Shown: positions 35,203 to 43,949 of the stretch, in pieces
Numbering within the stretch: position 1 is the first letter of the stretch
How the letters are laid out: each line of letters opens with the position of its first letter
DNA from: Chryseobacterium sp. KACC 21268
GTDB lineage: Bacteria; Bacteroidota; Bacteroidia; Flavobacteriales; Weeksellaceae
Length of the DNA stretch: 64,000 nt
Direction of reading: 5' to 3'
Assembly (NCBI GenBank): GCA_028736075.1
Contig: CP117875.1
Span: 2,542,001 to 2,606,000, forward strand
The notes under the pieces: model-generated
Database searches by the model: none
The model's input: the letters and a program-made list of their open reading frames with translations, nothing else
Told to the model about the DNA's origin: nothing
Position numbers and translations under genes: made by a program

Positions 35203-38115
35203 TTAATATCCAAAAATCTCTTCCAAACTCACTTCTGTGAAAGTTCCCATTTTGTTAATGGATTCCATATTCAGGTTTTCTTTTTTCCCGATGATGGCAG
35301 TGTTGTAAGACAATGGCTTCACTTCGGTGTTGTAGAAATTGGTCAATTCTGGTAATGTCAGTTTCTGGATCTCAGCATAGACATCTTTTCTAAAATCATA
35401 ATCCACACCTAATTTCTTAAGCGATAATTGATTGTAGAAAATCACCGTTCTATTAATTCTGTTGGATGCAATCTGTTTCAATGCTGATCCTTTTGCATTC
35501 TCAAACTGAGCCGGGATTTGCGGAAGTTCCACCATCAATTCGCTCATTGCAGCGACTGCCAAGGGCAATTTGTTGGCCTGAGTTCCGATGTAGTTGGTCA
35601 CGTAATTCGGTTTGTTGATCTCGGTTGCATTGGCATAAGAAACGTAAGCGGAATAAGCCAAAGATTTACTTTCTCTAATCTCCTGAAACACAATAGACGA
35701 CAATCCACGTCCAAAATACTCATTGAAAACACTTGCTTTTCCGAAGTTTGCCAGGTTCACATTTCCGGCTTTTGCCACTTTCGACATTTCCATCTGCACC
35801 ATATCGTAACTTGTGAAATACACTTTGCCGTCAGTCGCCAGCTCTGTATATTCTTTCGCTTTTGCAGGTTGAAGTTTCGTAGCCAAAATGTAAGGCTTCA
35901 CCGCTTTTTCCAGACTTTTTTGATCTTCGCCATAAAGGAAAACTTCATATGGATAATCGTTCAAGGTTTTGATTTTCGACATCAGATCGTTGACGTTGAT
36001 GCTCTGCAGACGTTCTTTGGAAATCACATCCGTCAAACGGGATTCTTTTCCGTATTTGGCGTAGTTGGTCAAAGCTGCCATAATTCTGGTCTTATCTTTT
36101 TTCGCAACATCTCTGGATTCCAAAATCGTTTTTACAGTCTGGTCGTAGATTCCTTGGTCAGCTTTTACATTGTTAATCCAATGGTTCATCAGCTCAATAC
36201 CTTTTTTCATATTGCTTTCTAGTCCGCTCAAGGCGATGATCATCTGGTCATTGGTCGTTCTGAATTGGTTGGTAATTCCCAGTTTGTAGAACTCTTCTTT
36301 CAGTTGTTCAGGCGTGTATTTGTCCGTTCCAAGGTATTGAAGAACCGTTACACCCAATGCCAATTCCTTGTCATTATCTGTTCCGAAAGGGAATACATAA
36401 TTGACCTGAGCCACTTCATTATATTTATTTTTAACGAAGCTTACTTTTTTATCTTTAATCGTTGACGTTGCAATCGCTGTTTTAAAATCAATGAACTGAG
36501 GTTTGATGTCAGACGATTTTGAATTGATGATCTCTTTCAGGAACGGCGATTGTGCTTCTCTGTTTAGTTTGATTGGCGTAATGCCAGGATTCTGAACACG
36601 AACCAATTTATCATTCACACCTTTTTCTTTGTAAACGACAACGTAATTATCCTTGAAAAAATCGTTGGCAAATTTCACCACATCGGCTTTAGAGATCCCT
36701 TCGTATTGGTTGATTTCGTCCAGCTCCTGTTCCCAGGTTCTGTTGTTAATATAGGCACCGTACAACGTAGTCGCCAGTCCGTCAGCCGTCTCCCAGCCTT
36801 TCATTCTTTGAACTTTCATATCGTTGACGATGGCGTGAAGCATCCAATCCGGGAATTGTCCTTTCTTCACCAATTCGATTTGGTCTAATAACAGTTTCTT
36901 TGCATCATCAAAGCTTTGTCCGTCTTTTGGAACCACACTCAAAACAAATGCACCATAAGTTTTGAAAGCCGATTCATAAGCGCCAGCTCCCAATGTTTTT
37001 TGTTTTTGATTGATGTTAAGATCGATCAAACCAGCATCGCCATTGTTACTTAAAATTTCAGCAACAACATCCGCCAGTCTTGCATCCTGAGTTCCATAAG
37101 AATCCGTTCTCCAGGCTAATGTCATTCTTTGTGTGGATGGACTTTTTACCGTTCTGGAAACCACGCTCGTCATTGGCTCTTCCGATACCATTTTCTTCAT
37201 CGGAAGTTCTTTGTATTTGAAGGTTCCGAAATACTGATCTACCATCTTAATGGTTTTATCAAAATCCAAATCGCCAACTAATACAACCGCCATATTATTA
37301 GGCACGTAATACGTATCAAAATATTTATGGATTGCTACCATAGACGGACTTTTCAAATGCTCCGAAGTCCCGATGGTCGTCTGCTGACCATTTGGATGTT
37401 TCGGGAAAAGCGCTTCCATCATTGCGTAATTTACAAGACGACCATCGTTATCCTGAGCACGGTTGAATTCCTCATAAACCGCTTCCAATTCGGTGTGGAA
37501 CAATCTCAAAACCAATTCTGAGAAACGTTCTTTCTCCACTTTCAGCCATTTCTCCAGTTCGTTGGATGGGATGTTGTTTTTGTAAACCGTTTCATCCAGC
37601 CAAGTGTGGGCGTTGGTTCCTGTCGCGCCAAGAGAAGAGATCGCTTTGTCGTACTCGTTGGCGATGGCGTATTTAGATGCTTCCTGGGAAACTTCGTCTA
37701 TTTTCTTGTAAAGTGCTTTTTTCTTTTCCGGATCTTTTTCCGCTTTGTGCTGCTCGTAAAGATCTGAGATCTGCGTCAGCAAAGCTTTTTCCTTTGCCCA
37801 ATCCTGAGTTCCCAAATGAGAAGTCCCTTTGAAAACCATATGTTCCAGGTAATGCGCCAATCCTGTGTTGTCGCTTGGATCGTTGTTGGAACCTGTTTTT
37901 ACGGGGATATAAGTTTGGATTCTTGGAGCGTCATCATTTTTTGCTAGATAGACTTTGAGTCCGTTTTTTAAGGTGTAAACACGAACGCCGGATTGGTCGT
38001 TCTTTACGGTTTCGTAGGTATAACCGTTTTTATCTGTGGTTGTTTGTGTTTCAAATTTCTGTGCCATTGCATTCATCATAAATAATAGTGAAATTGAAAT
38101 AAATAGTTTCTTCAT
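35203..38115 (-). CDS. M16 family zinc metallopeptidase
   Basis: 970 aa with a signal peptide (~19 residues). Two pitrilysin-type halves: the N-terminal active half has the inverted zinc motif HYLEHMVFKG (His88, Glu91, His92) and a downstream ELEAVYEEFNRA region with the third ligand Glu; the C-terminal half is the inactive partner. Full-length fused architecture. Probably periplasmic and degrades peptides. Confidence 0.93.
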   Translation of the reverse strand: MKKLFISISLLFMMNAMAQKFETQTTTDKNGYTYETVKNDQSGVRVYTLKNGLKVYLAKNDDAPRIQTYIPVKTGSNNDPSDNTGLAHYLEHMVFKGTSHLGTQDWAKEKALLTQISDLYEQHKAEKDPEKKKALYKKIDEVSQEASKYAIANEYDKAISSLGATGTNAHTWLDETVYKNNIPSNELEKWLKVEKERFSELVLRLFHTELEAVYEEFNRAQDNDGRLVNYAMMEALFPKHPNGQQTTIGTSEHLKSPSMVAIHKYFDTYYVPNNMAVVLVGDLDFDKTIKMVDQYFGTFKYKELPMKKMVSEEPMTSVVSRTVKSPSTQRMTLAWRTDSYGTQDARLADVVAEILSNNGDAGLIDLNINQKQKTLGAGAYESAFKTYGAFVLSVVPKDGQSFDDAKKLLLDQIELVKKGQFPDWMLHAIVNDMKVQRMKGWETADGLATTLYGAYINNRTWEQELDEINQYEGISKADVVKFANDFFKDNYVVVYKEKGVNDKLVRVQNPGITPIKLNREAQSPFLKEIINSKSSDIKPQFIDFKTAIATSTIKDKKVSFVKNKYNEVAQVNYVFPFGTDNDKELALGVTVLQYLGTDKYTPEQLKEEFYKLGITNQFRTTNDQMIIALSGLESNMKKGIELMNHWINNVKADQGIYDQTVKTILESRDVAKKDKTRIMAALTNYAKYGKESRLTDVISKERLQSINVNDLMSKIKTLNDYPYEVFLYGEDQKSLEKAVKPYILATKLQPAKAKEYTELATDGKVYFTSYDMVQMEMSKVAKAGNVNLANFGKASVFNEYFGRGLSSIVFQEIRESKSLAYSAYVSYANATEINKPNYVTNYIGTQANKLPLAVAAMSELMVELPQIPAQFENAKGSALKQIASNRINRTVIFYNQLSLKKLGVDYDFRKDVYAEIQKLTLPELTNFYNTEVKPLSYNTAIIGKKENLNMESINKMGTFTEVSLEEIFGY

Positions 38116-38251
38116 AGCATACTTTTATTTTTTCTGGAGCGTAATTTACGCAACATTTTATTAGTTGCCAATTGTTGGGGTTTGTTACTTGGGTGTTGGA
38201 ATGAAAAGAATGAATTTGGAATTAATGTAATTATTGATGGATATATATATT

Positions 38252-38332
38252 ATTAACAGGTCACTCCTACGGAGCTGGTTATAAATGGTAAATCCAAATG
38301 CTATTAACAGTATGCCTCTACGTGGTATTTCC
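38252..38332 (+). repeat. composite REP-like unit 1 (type I + type II palindromes)
   Basis: Begins ATTAACAGGTCACTCCTACG with stem CTCC-TAC-GGAG, and 51 bp later a second ATTAACAG followed by TATGCCTCTACGTGGTAT. Plus orientation; partner of the units at 38391 and 38946. Confidence 0.7.
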
Positions 38333-38390
38333 AATGTTATTAAATCATAAATATTTATCCGAAACCGTTCAGTTTGCAATTTCATATTTT

Positions 38391-38470
38391 TTGCCTCGTA
38401 GAGGTAATCTGTTAATAGAAAATAAATAAATAACGCTTGAAACTAGCTCCGTAGGAGCGACCTGTTAATC
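38391..38470 (-). repeat. composite REP-like unit 2 (inverted)
   Basis: Same unit in minus orientation: CTGTTAAT ends at 38469 (type I, with stem GCTCC-GTA-GGAGC) and at 38416 (type II, CCTCGTAGAGG), 53 bp apart. It abuts the 3' end of the transposase gene. Confidence 0.7.
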
Positions 38471-38476
38471 GCAATT

Positions 38477-38938
38477 TTATTCAATCCATTCGAACACATA
38501 TTTGTCATCATATTCAATGTCAAATTTCTTTAGAAAATCAAAATATTCTTTTTTGAATGTTTTCATTTTATGATGTTCCTCTTGGTTCAAAATATATTTG
38601 ACGACATTATCTACATGGCTTCTAGAATATGAAAATGCGCCATAACCTTCCTGCCAATTAAATTTACCAACAATCCATTTATTGTCATTGATGAATTTTG
38701 ACGAACCCGCCTTAATATCTCTTACCAAATCCGAAATCAAAATATTCGGTCTGATGCTCACCAGCAGATGAACGTGATCTGGCATTGCAAAAATGGCGAA
38801 TAATCTTTGACCTCTATTGGAAACTATTCCTGTAATGAATTTGTGTAATTCATCCCGATGTTCTTTTGGAATCAGGTTTTGTCTTCCTTTTACTGCGAAA
38901 ACTATTTGAATATAAATTTGGGTGTAGGTATTTGCCAT
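38477..38938 (-). mobile_element. REP-associated / IS200-like tyrosine transposase
   Basis: 153 aa Y1 HUH-type transposase (Transposase_17 family). HUH motif in FAMPDHVHLLVSI; catalytic Tyr in GAFSYSRSHVDNV, with EEHH after it. Intact frame. The gene is tightly flanked by inverted composite palindromes (38391-38470 and 38946-39023) instead of standard IS ends, the arrangement of REP-associated tyrosine transposases (RAYTs), which are thought to spread or maintain REP palindromes. No second IS605 gene is present. Confidence 0.85.
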
Positions 38939-38945
38939 ATTGTGT

Positions 38946-39023
38946 TATTAACAGGTCGCTCCTACGGAGCTGGTTTTAAAATGATATTTGTTTTCTATTA
39001 ACAGGTTGCCACTACGAGGCAAG
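38946..39023 (+). repeat. composite REP-like unit 3
   Basis: ATTAACAGGTCGCTCCTACG with stem GCTCC-TAC-GGAGC, then 50 bp later ATTAACAGGTTGCC-ACTAC-GAGGCAA. Lies just upstream of the transposase start codon, in inverted orientation to unit 2. Confidence 0.7.
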
Positions 39024-39106
39024 TATCCAAAAACAATAATTTCTTTATGTGTAATACGGTACTCTAAAGATTATCTCAGAATGTCTTTTTATTTTTCTTT
39101 TAAGAA

Positions 39107-39385
39107 ACCACCTCCACCCACTTCACAAGTGGCTAAAGGTGGTTGGTCAAGTGGTTGCGGGTGGTTCAGAAGCACCTTTATCCACTTCCATAACCGGTTG
39201 CAGGCGGTTGCCGAGGTGGTCTCGGGTGGTTATTGACCGGCTGCGGGTGGTTGGGTAAGTGGTGGTGACCACTTAGGCAAGGGGTCTGGGGTACTTCGGA
39301 ACCGGGTGCAACCATTTCAGAACCGGGTGATGGGTGGTTCCGAACCGGGGGTACCCCCCCCTCCCGAACCACCCCCCTCGGGAGT
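39107..39385. repeat. GC-rich island of degenerate GGTGGTT repeats
   Basis: About 280 bp, much richer in G+C than its surroundings, made of variants of GGTGGTT / GGTTGCGGG on the plus strand. Contains strong palindromes: CCACTT-CAC-AAGTGG, AAGTGGT...ACCACTT, GGGGGTACCCCC, and the pair GGTGGTTC...GAACCACC enclosing the last. It lies directly after the stop of the minus-strand gene ending at 39393. Read on the minus strand it would encode Pro/His/Asn-rich sequence. Confidence 0.6.
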
Positions 39386-39392
39386 CAATCTA

Positions 39393-39872
39393 TTATTCAG
39401 ATTCTCCAGGAATGGTGGACGGTGGCGCGATAAAAAACTGTTTCATATCGTCGTAGATCACATTGGTTCCCGGTACGTTTTCGCTGGAGAGGTATTTCAC
39501 ATTTCGGTAGAAGGTCAGCGAGTTGTGATAGTTGTCAAAATCCAGCAGAATCTTGGTGTCCGACAGTTGCTCGGTGAGGGAGTTCATTTTTTGCATTCTG
39601 CTTTCCAGCTGCTGCCTTGCCGCAAAATCTTTGTCATACTCGGCTTTGTCCAAAAATGGAGGGACATACTGTGGGTATTGCTCCATGTAGCTTTTGGCCT
39701 TATTGACAAAGAGTTTGTTTTGCTCGGCGATGCTGCCGTACTGTTGTCTCTGCTCGGGCGTCAGATTGATGGTTTTGCCTTGCAGCACCGTCTCTATGGT
39801 GCTAAATGCTGTGTCTAATTGTGCAAGTTCTGCATTAGTGAACTCTACGCTGATTAAATTTTCTAAAGCCAT
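39393..39872 (-). CDS. uncharacterised helical protein
   Basis: 159 aa, no signal peptide. Helical and Gln/Glu rich: LTPEQRQQYGSIAEQNKLFV, then KSYMEQYPQYVPPFLDKAEY and DNYHNSLTFYRNVKYLS. I have the impression of a family with several copies in Bacteroidota genomes but cannot name a function. The C-terminus ends in Pro/Ser/Glu and is followed immediately by the GC-rich repeat island, which may derive from a variable tail. Confidence 0.7.
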   Translation of the reverse strand: MALENLISVEFTNAELAQLDTAFSTIETVLQGKTINLTPEQRQQYGSIAEQNKLFVNKAKSYMEQYPQYVPPFLDKAEYDKDFAARQQLESRMQKMNSLTEQLSDTKILLDFDNYHNSLTFYRNVKYLSSENVPGTNVIYDDMKQFFIAPPSTIPGESE

Positions 39873-40435
39873 ACTCTATGGTTTTTTAAGTTATTAATAA
39901 ATGATTTTGAGTACACACCAAAGGAATATTACAAGACTTACCATCTCCCAATCGGGCTTCACATCATCCCATTATTACATAAGAATAGGATGATATTTGA
40001 GTCGGATAATTTGAAGAGAGCATTTTTGTGGATGTGAAATTGCTGCCCAAGAAAGGCAGATTTGGGATTTAGGAATCATCAGAATATCATTTGTGTGTCT
40101 TACAAATATATTTAAAAAATTAACACAGCAATGGATTCTTGTTAAAATTTTGAAGTTGAAGTTTTATTCGGAAAATAAAAAGTTGAGTCTGATCATTTAC
40201 CAATTTTACACTCCCTTTATCTGAATGTACATACAGGTCGAAAAAAAGACAGCGGAGAATGAAGCCATTAGGTAATTACTTTTTCTGAAATCCTTCGGAG
40301 GTCTGAATTTTGCTGACAGTCTCAGCTTAATTATTGAAGATGTTTTCTCAATAGACATCAGCATTTTCACACGGAATTAGCTTTATAAAATTCAGAATTA
40401 ATATCAATCAGAAACTTTAAATATCAATAAACATT
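39873..40435. other. 563-bp gene-free stretch
   Basis: No convincing open frame. It holds an imperfect hairpin ATCATCC...GGATGAT at 39963-39994 and a short stem CTGCC-CAAGAAA-GGCAG near 40053. No clear -7 element precedes the lipoprotein gene at 40436. Confidence 0.5.
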
Positions 40436-40987
40436 ATGAAAAACATCAGCAAAACATTCAGCTATTATGGCGCATTGGCATTACTTGTCATTTTCACTTT
40501 ATCCTTACACTCTTGTGCAGAACCAGCGGACAAATTTTTCGCCACCGCTATTCTAAATACGAATACCATCAGTGATTTTGCAACCCCAACTTTGGCAAAA
40601 CATATCAATGATGAAACTACTGAGTTCCCCGACATCCCATCCAGCAAAAAGAATGGTGACGAAGCCGGAAAATTAGTTCAAAATAACATCCTGTACATGG
40701 AAAAATCGCTCAATGATATCAAAGCGCTGAATGCCAGTTCTGAGGACCGAAAAGCCATTAAGGAAAAGTCTATTGCACTTTATGAGTTCGTGATTCCGGT
40801 TTGTAAAAACGAGTACACTAGTTATGCAAAACTCTGTGACAGCAAAGCGGATGAAGCTCAGAAAACCGCGTTGGCACAATCGATAGAACAAAAGTATGGG
40901 GCAAAATTTGAACAGATGTACACCGATCTGATGGAAACCGGCAAAGTCTTCGCCAACGAAAACAAACTGAATGTCGACTGGAAATAA
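40436..40987 (+). CDS. uncharacterised lipoprotein
   Basis: 183 aa. Signal peptide with lipobox SLHSC (Cys27). Mature part is helical and charged, with EKSIALYEFVIPVCKNEYTS and a pair of internal Cys. No known catalytic motif. First of a possible unit with a small membrane protein (26 bp downstream) and a stress-type SDR. Envelope function unknown. Confidence 0.7.
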   Translation: MKNISKTFSYYGALALLVIFTLSLHSCAEPADKFFATAILNTNTISDFATPTLAKHINDETTEFPDIPSSKKNGDEAGKLVQNNILYMEKSLNDIKALNASSEDRKAIKEKSIALYEFVIPVCKNEYTSYAKLCDSKADEAQKTALAQSIEQKYGAKFEQMYTDLMETGKVFANENKLNVDWK

Positions 40988-41013
40988 ATCAAACTTTAAT
41001 TTAAACCACCACT

Positions 41014-41535
41014 ATGGAATTTTACAGAGACCGAAAAAAATCAATGAATCTAATCCTGATTTGTGCAGGAATATTAGTCGTTTTAGTCGCCACATTCCTC
41101 TATGGCATTGGCTTGTTTGATGGCCAGGTAGGTGCTAAGCTGGCGGCAGTTTCGGGTGTTTTCATTTTAATATTAGCGATCGTGATTCTTAAAAAATTAT
41201 TTATACTGAGGGATAAGTCACCTTTGGTCGTACTCAGCAACGAAGGCATCATTTCAAAAACAACCGCCCTAAGTAAAGCTGCAGGAATGATCCTCTGGAA
41301 TGATATTATGTCTGTTAATTTAGAAAAAGTGGGTGCAGATACTTTGGTGACATTGACGGTGAATAATGCAGAAAGTTATCTTCCATTAATCAAAAAGAAA
41401 TTATCAGGAATGGTCACCAATGGACTTGCCAATGCCGATGGAATTCTGCCAATCAGCCTCACTGCTTCGGAACTGACTGTAGATGCCGAGGAACTGTTTG
41501 TCGCGATCACAGATTTTAGAAAAAATGTTGGATAA
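41014..41535 (+). CDS. STM3941-like membrane protein
   Basis: 173 aa with two N-terminal membrane helices (~12-32 and ~40-60), then a cytoplasmic soluble domain of ~110 residues (SPLVVLSNEGIISKTTALSK, MILWNDIMSVNLEKV). The layout, short C-terminal PH-like domain after two helices, resembles the STM3941 family; assignment by look only. Probably co-transcribed with the lipoprotein upstream. Confidence 0.6.
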   Translation: MEFYRDRKKSMNLILICAGILVVLVATFLYGIGLFDGQVGAKLAAVSGVFILILAIVILKKLFILRDKSPLVVLSNEGIISKTTALSKAAGMILWNDIMSVNLEKVGADTLVTLTVNNAESYLPLIKKKLSGMVTNGLANADGILPISLTASELTVDAEELFVAITDFRKNVG

Positions 41536-41615
41536 TCTGTAGCAGCGCCAACTTGGAATGTTGATTGCTTAAGATAAAACTTAAATCAAAATATTCACAC
41601 CAAATCACAATTTAT

Positions 41616-42617
41616 ATGGACGATCAAATCACAAGACGAGAAGCACTCGACAAATTATTGGATATCATTACCCCTGAAGAATCTGCTGAGGAGCAGGAAA
41701 ATGCAAAGGAGGAATCTACACTGAACGAAAGCCATTCGCACCTGGAAGATCCAACTACAAAACATCCCAAACCACCTTTCAACAAACAGTTTCAGCCATT
41801 TCCCGGTTTAGCAGCCAAGATGGATCCTGTGCCGGATCACGGTGAAGAAAGCTATGTGGGATCAGGAAGACTGACAGGCAGAAAAGCGCTTGTAACGGGT
41901 GGAGATTCCGGGATTGGCCGTGCAGCCGTCATTGCTTTTGCCAGAGAAGGTGCCGATGTTGCGATTAATTACCTGCCGGACGAAGAATCTGATGCGAGAG
42001 AAGTCGTAGATTTAATCATTAAAGCAGGCCGAAAAGCTGTAGCAATCCCAGGCGATCTGCGTGATGAAGCGTTTTGTCAGAAGTTGGTTTCAGAAGCTGT
42101 GAGCCAGTTGGGCGGGCTGGATATTTTGGTTAATAATGCCGGTCATCAAAAAAGCAACCAATCGATTTTGGACATCAGTACAGAAGATTTTGACCGCACG
42201 ATGAAGACGAATCTTTATGCACCATTCTGGATTATCAAAGCTGCACTACCCCATTTGAAACCGGGTTCCAGTATTATTGGACTCTCATCAGTTCAGGCGT
42301 ATGATCCTTCTGCTGATCTTTATGACTATGCACAGACTAAGGCAGCGACCACGAGTTATGTCAAATCTTTAGCAAAACAATTAGGACCGAAAGGGATTCG
42401 CGTGAATGGCGTTGCACCCGGACCAGTGTGGACAGCACTCGAAGTTAGTGGCGGGCAGACTCAGGATAAGCTGGTGGAATTTGGTGGCGACACCCCATTG
42501 GGACGACCAGGACAGCCTGCAGAACTGGCTTCTATTTTTGTTCAGTTTGCAGATGACACTGGCAGTTTTGCGACAGGACAAATCTATGGTTCGGCTGGCG
42601 GCAGTGGACAACCTTAA
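41616..42617 (+). CDS. short-chain dehydrogenase/reductase, general-stress type
   Basis: 333 aa from ATG 41616 (an upstream TTG at 41565 would add 17 residues). N-terminal ~80-residue extension (Pro/Glu rich, then KHPKPPFNKQFQPFPGLAAK), as in stress-induced SDRs like B. subtilis YdaD/YhdF and E. coli YghA. Cofactor motif TGGDSGIGR, NNAG, and catalytic Ser with YDYAQTK (Tyr-x3-Lys). Acts in the cytoplasm with NAD(P); substrate unknown. Confidence 0.92.
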   Translation: MDDQITRREALDKLLDIITPEESAEEQENAKEESTLNESHSHLEDPTTKHPKPPFNKQFQPFPGLAAKMDPVPDHGEESYVGSGRLTGRKALVTGGDSGIGRAAVIAFAREGADVAINYLPDEESDAREVVDLIIKAGRKAVAIPGDLRDEAFCQKLVSEAVSQLGGLDILVNNAGHQKSNQSILDISTEDFDRTMKTNLYAPFWIIKAALPHLKPGSSIIGLSSVQAYDPSADLYDYAQTKAATTSYVKSLAKQLGPKGIRVNGVAPGPVWTALEVSGGQTQDKLVEFGGDTPLGRPGQPAELASIFVQFADDTGSFATGQIYGSAGGSGQP

Positions 42618-42647
42618 AATAAAAAATGCTTCTATTGCTAGAAATGA

Positions 42648-42680
42648 AAAAGACCGTAACGTTTGTTACGGTCTTTTCTT
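42648..42680 (+). terminator. rho-independent terminator
   Basis: AAAGACCGTAAC / GTTACGGTCTTT perfect 12-bp stem around GTTT, then a T-rich run, 30 bp after the SDR gene. Confidence 0.85.
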
Positions 42681-42918
42681 TTGTACAGATTATCGGTGTC
42701 CTTGTCTTTATTCAATTGAGGTGATAGAGATGACTTTATGTTAATATGAAATAATAGAGAATATTGCCAACACTTCTTGTTTTGATATTACAGCAGTACG
42801 GATAGTCAGTGGTTCAGCTGATTATTAAAAACATAATCTATTTTTCTATTCGTTAAATAAATTAATATAAAGCAGTTGTTTTTAAGAAAATAATTTCAAT
42901 ATTATAAGTATTTTTTAT

Positions 42919-42926
42919 TACATTTG
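42919..42926 (+). promoter_or_regulatory. -7 element TACATTTG of LuxR-type gene 1
   Basis: Exact TAnnTTTG, 29 bp before the ATG at 42956. The preceding TATTTTTTATTA and AAAATAATTT are also found before LuxR-type gene 2, so the promoter was copied with the gene. Confidence 0.65.
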
Positions 42927-42955
42927 GATTACAGCCAAATAAAAACACAAAATCT

Positions 42956-43603
42956 ATGAAAACAAAACTAATCATTTTTGATGAGCAGGTTTTTTATACC
43001 GAAGGCCTCTCTAAACGCCTTACTGATGGGCAAATTTTTGATTTGGTGTACATTTGCAATTCCTATAAAGAACTTTCCAAACAGTTTAACAATCAAGCTC
43101 CAGAATTCCTGATGTTGGGATCTAACTGCCTGGCGCTAACCGAAATGTACACTTTGATACAAGATTTGGTAAGTCAACACGATAATATCAAAATTATTGT
43201 CATCGGTAATTTTTTCGAAATGTCTGAGATCAGAAAACTTTTTGACAAAGGGATTAAGAGTTATCTGGATATTAATTGCGGATACAATGAACTTGTAAAA
43301 TCTTTTAGCGCGCTGAACTCGGGAATGATTTATATCTGTGATTCTGCAAAGGAGCGTATGATGGATTTTCTAAGTCATAAAAAAAATCAGTATGGCTATC
43401 AATTAAAAGAAGCACTTACCAAAAGGGAGCTGGAAGTCTTACAGTTGATCTGTGACGGGCTGAGTAGCAAGAAAATTTGCGAAAAACTGTTTATCAGTAT
43501 TAACACCGTGGAGACACATCGCAAAAAAATATTATTAAAATTCAATGTGAAAAATTCCGCGAGTGTCGTAAAGTATGCTATGGATAACCACATGTTAGGA
43601 TAA
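42956..43603 (+). CDS. LuxR-type regulator with degenerate receiver (CsgD-like), copy 1
   Basis: 215 aa. Receiver-like N-terminal domain (~1-120) and a LuxR/FixJ helix-turn-helix (~145-210: LTKRELEVLQLICDGLSSKK, then ISINTVETHRKKILLKFNVK). The receiver keeps Asp9-Glu10 but where the phospho-acceptor Asp is expected (PEFLMLGSNCL) it has Gly55, so it cannot be phosphorylated there. Same length and organisation as E. coli CsgD (216 aa, also an atypical receiver). Adjacent to the curli genes, whose promoters share a motif it may bind. Confidence 0.88.
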   Translation: MKTKLIIFDEQVFYTEGLSKRLTDGQIFDLVYICNSYKELSKQFNNQAPEFLMLGSNCLALTEMYTLIQDLVSQHDNIKIIVIGNFFEMSEIRKLFDKGIKSYLDINCGYNELVKSFSALNSGMIYICDSAKERMMDFLSHKKNQYGYQLKEALTKRELEVLQLICDGLSSKKICEKLFISINTVETHRKKILLKFNVKNSASVVKYAMDNHMLG

Positions 43604-43911
43604 ATTCCAAATGAGAGTTTCACTGACCTTTGCTCCGGCTCAGAAATTCTTTTTCCTGAATCTTCCATTGGTTAATTTTCTTTACCTAATGTGCGCTTGA
43701 TTTTCGATAATCAATCTGTCAACTTATCATCAATTTAACATATTAAAATTGGTCAATTAGCTCCAGGATTTTCTCAAACCGCGATCAACTGATATTAGTT
43801 TGTTCTTCAACTATTTCATTGTTTTTATTAACGACTATTGAGAACTAAAAAAAATCAATACTAATCGTAGATTTTAAGAAAATAATTTTAGGAATAGAAC
43901 GTATTTTTTAT

Positions 43912-43919
43912 TATATTTG
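43912..43919 (+). promoter_or_regulatory. -7 element TATATTTG of LuxR-type gene 2
   Basis: Exact TAnnTTTG, 30 bp before the ATG at 43950, in the same sequence context as for gene 1. It overlaps an alternative upstream start at 43917, arguing for the ATG at 43950. Confidence 0.65.
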
Positions 43920-43949
43920 AATACTAACCATCCAAAAAACTTAATACTT

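Noticed and set aside
35518-36222. 234-aa open frame antisense to the M16 peptidase gene
   Set aside because: Shadow; the M16 gene has intact motifs and a signal peptide.
38252-39023. CRISPR array
   Set aside because: Only six short palindromes in mixed orientation around a transposase, of two types; no uniform repeat-spacer ladder and no cas genes.
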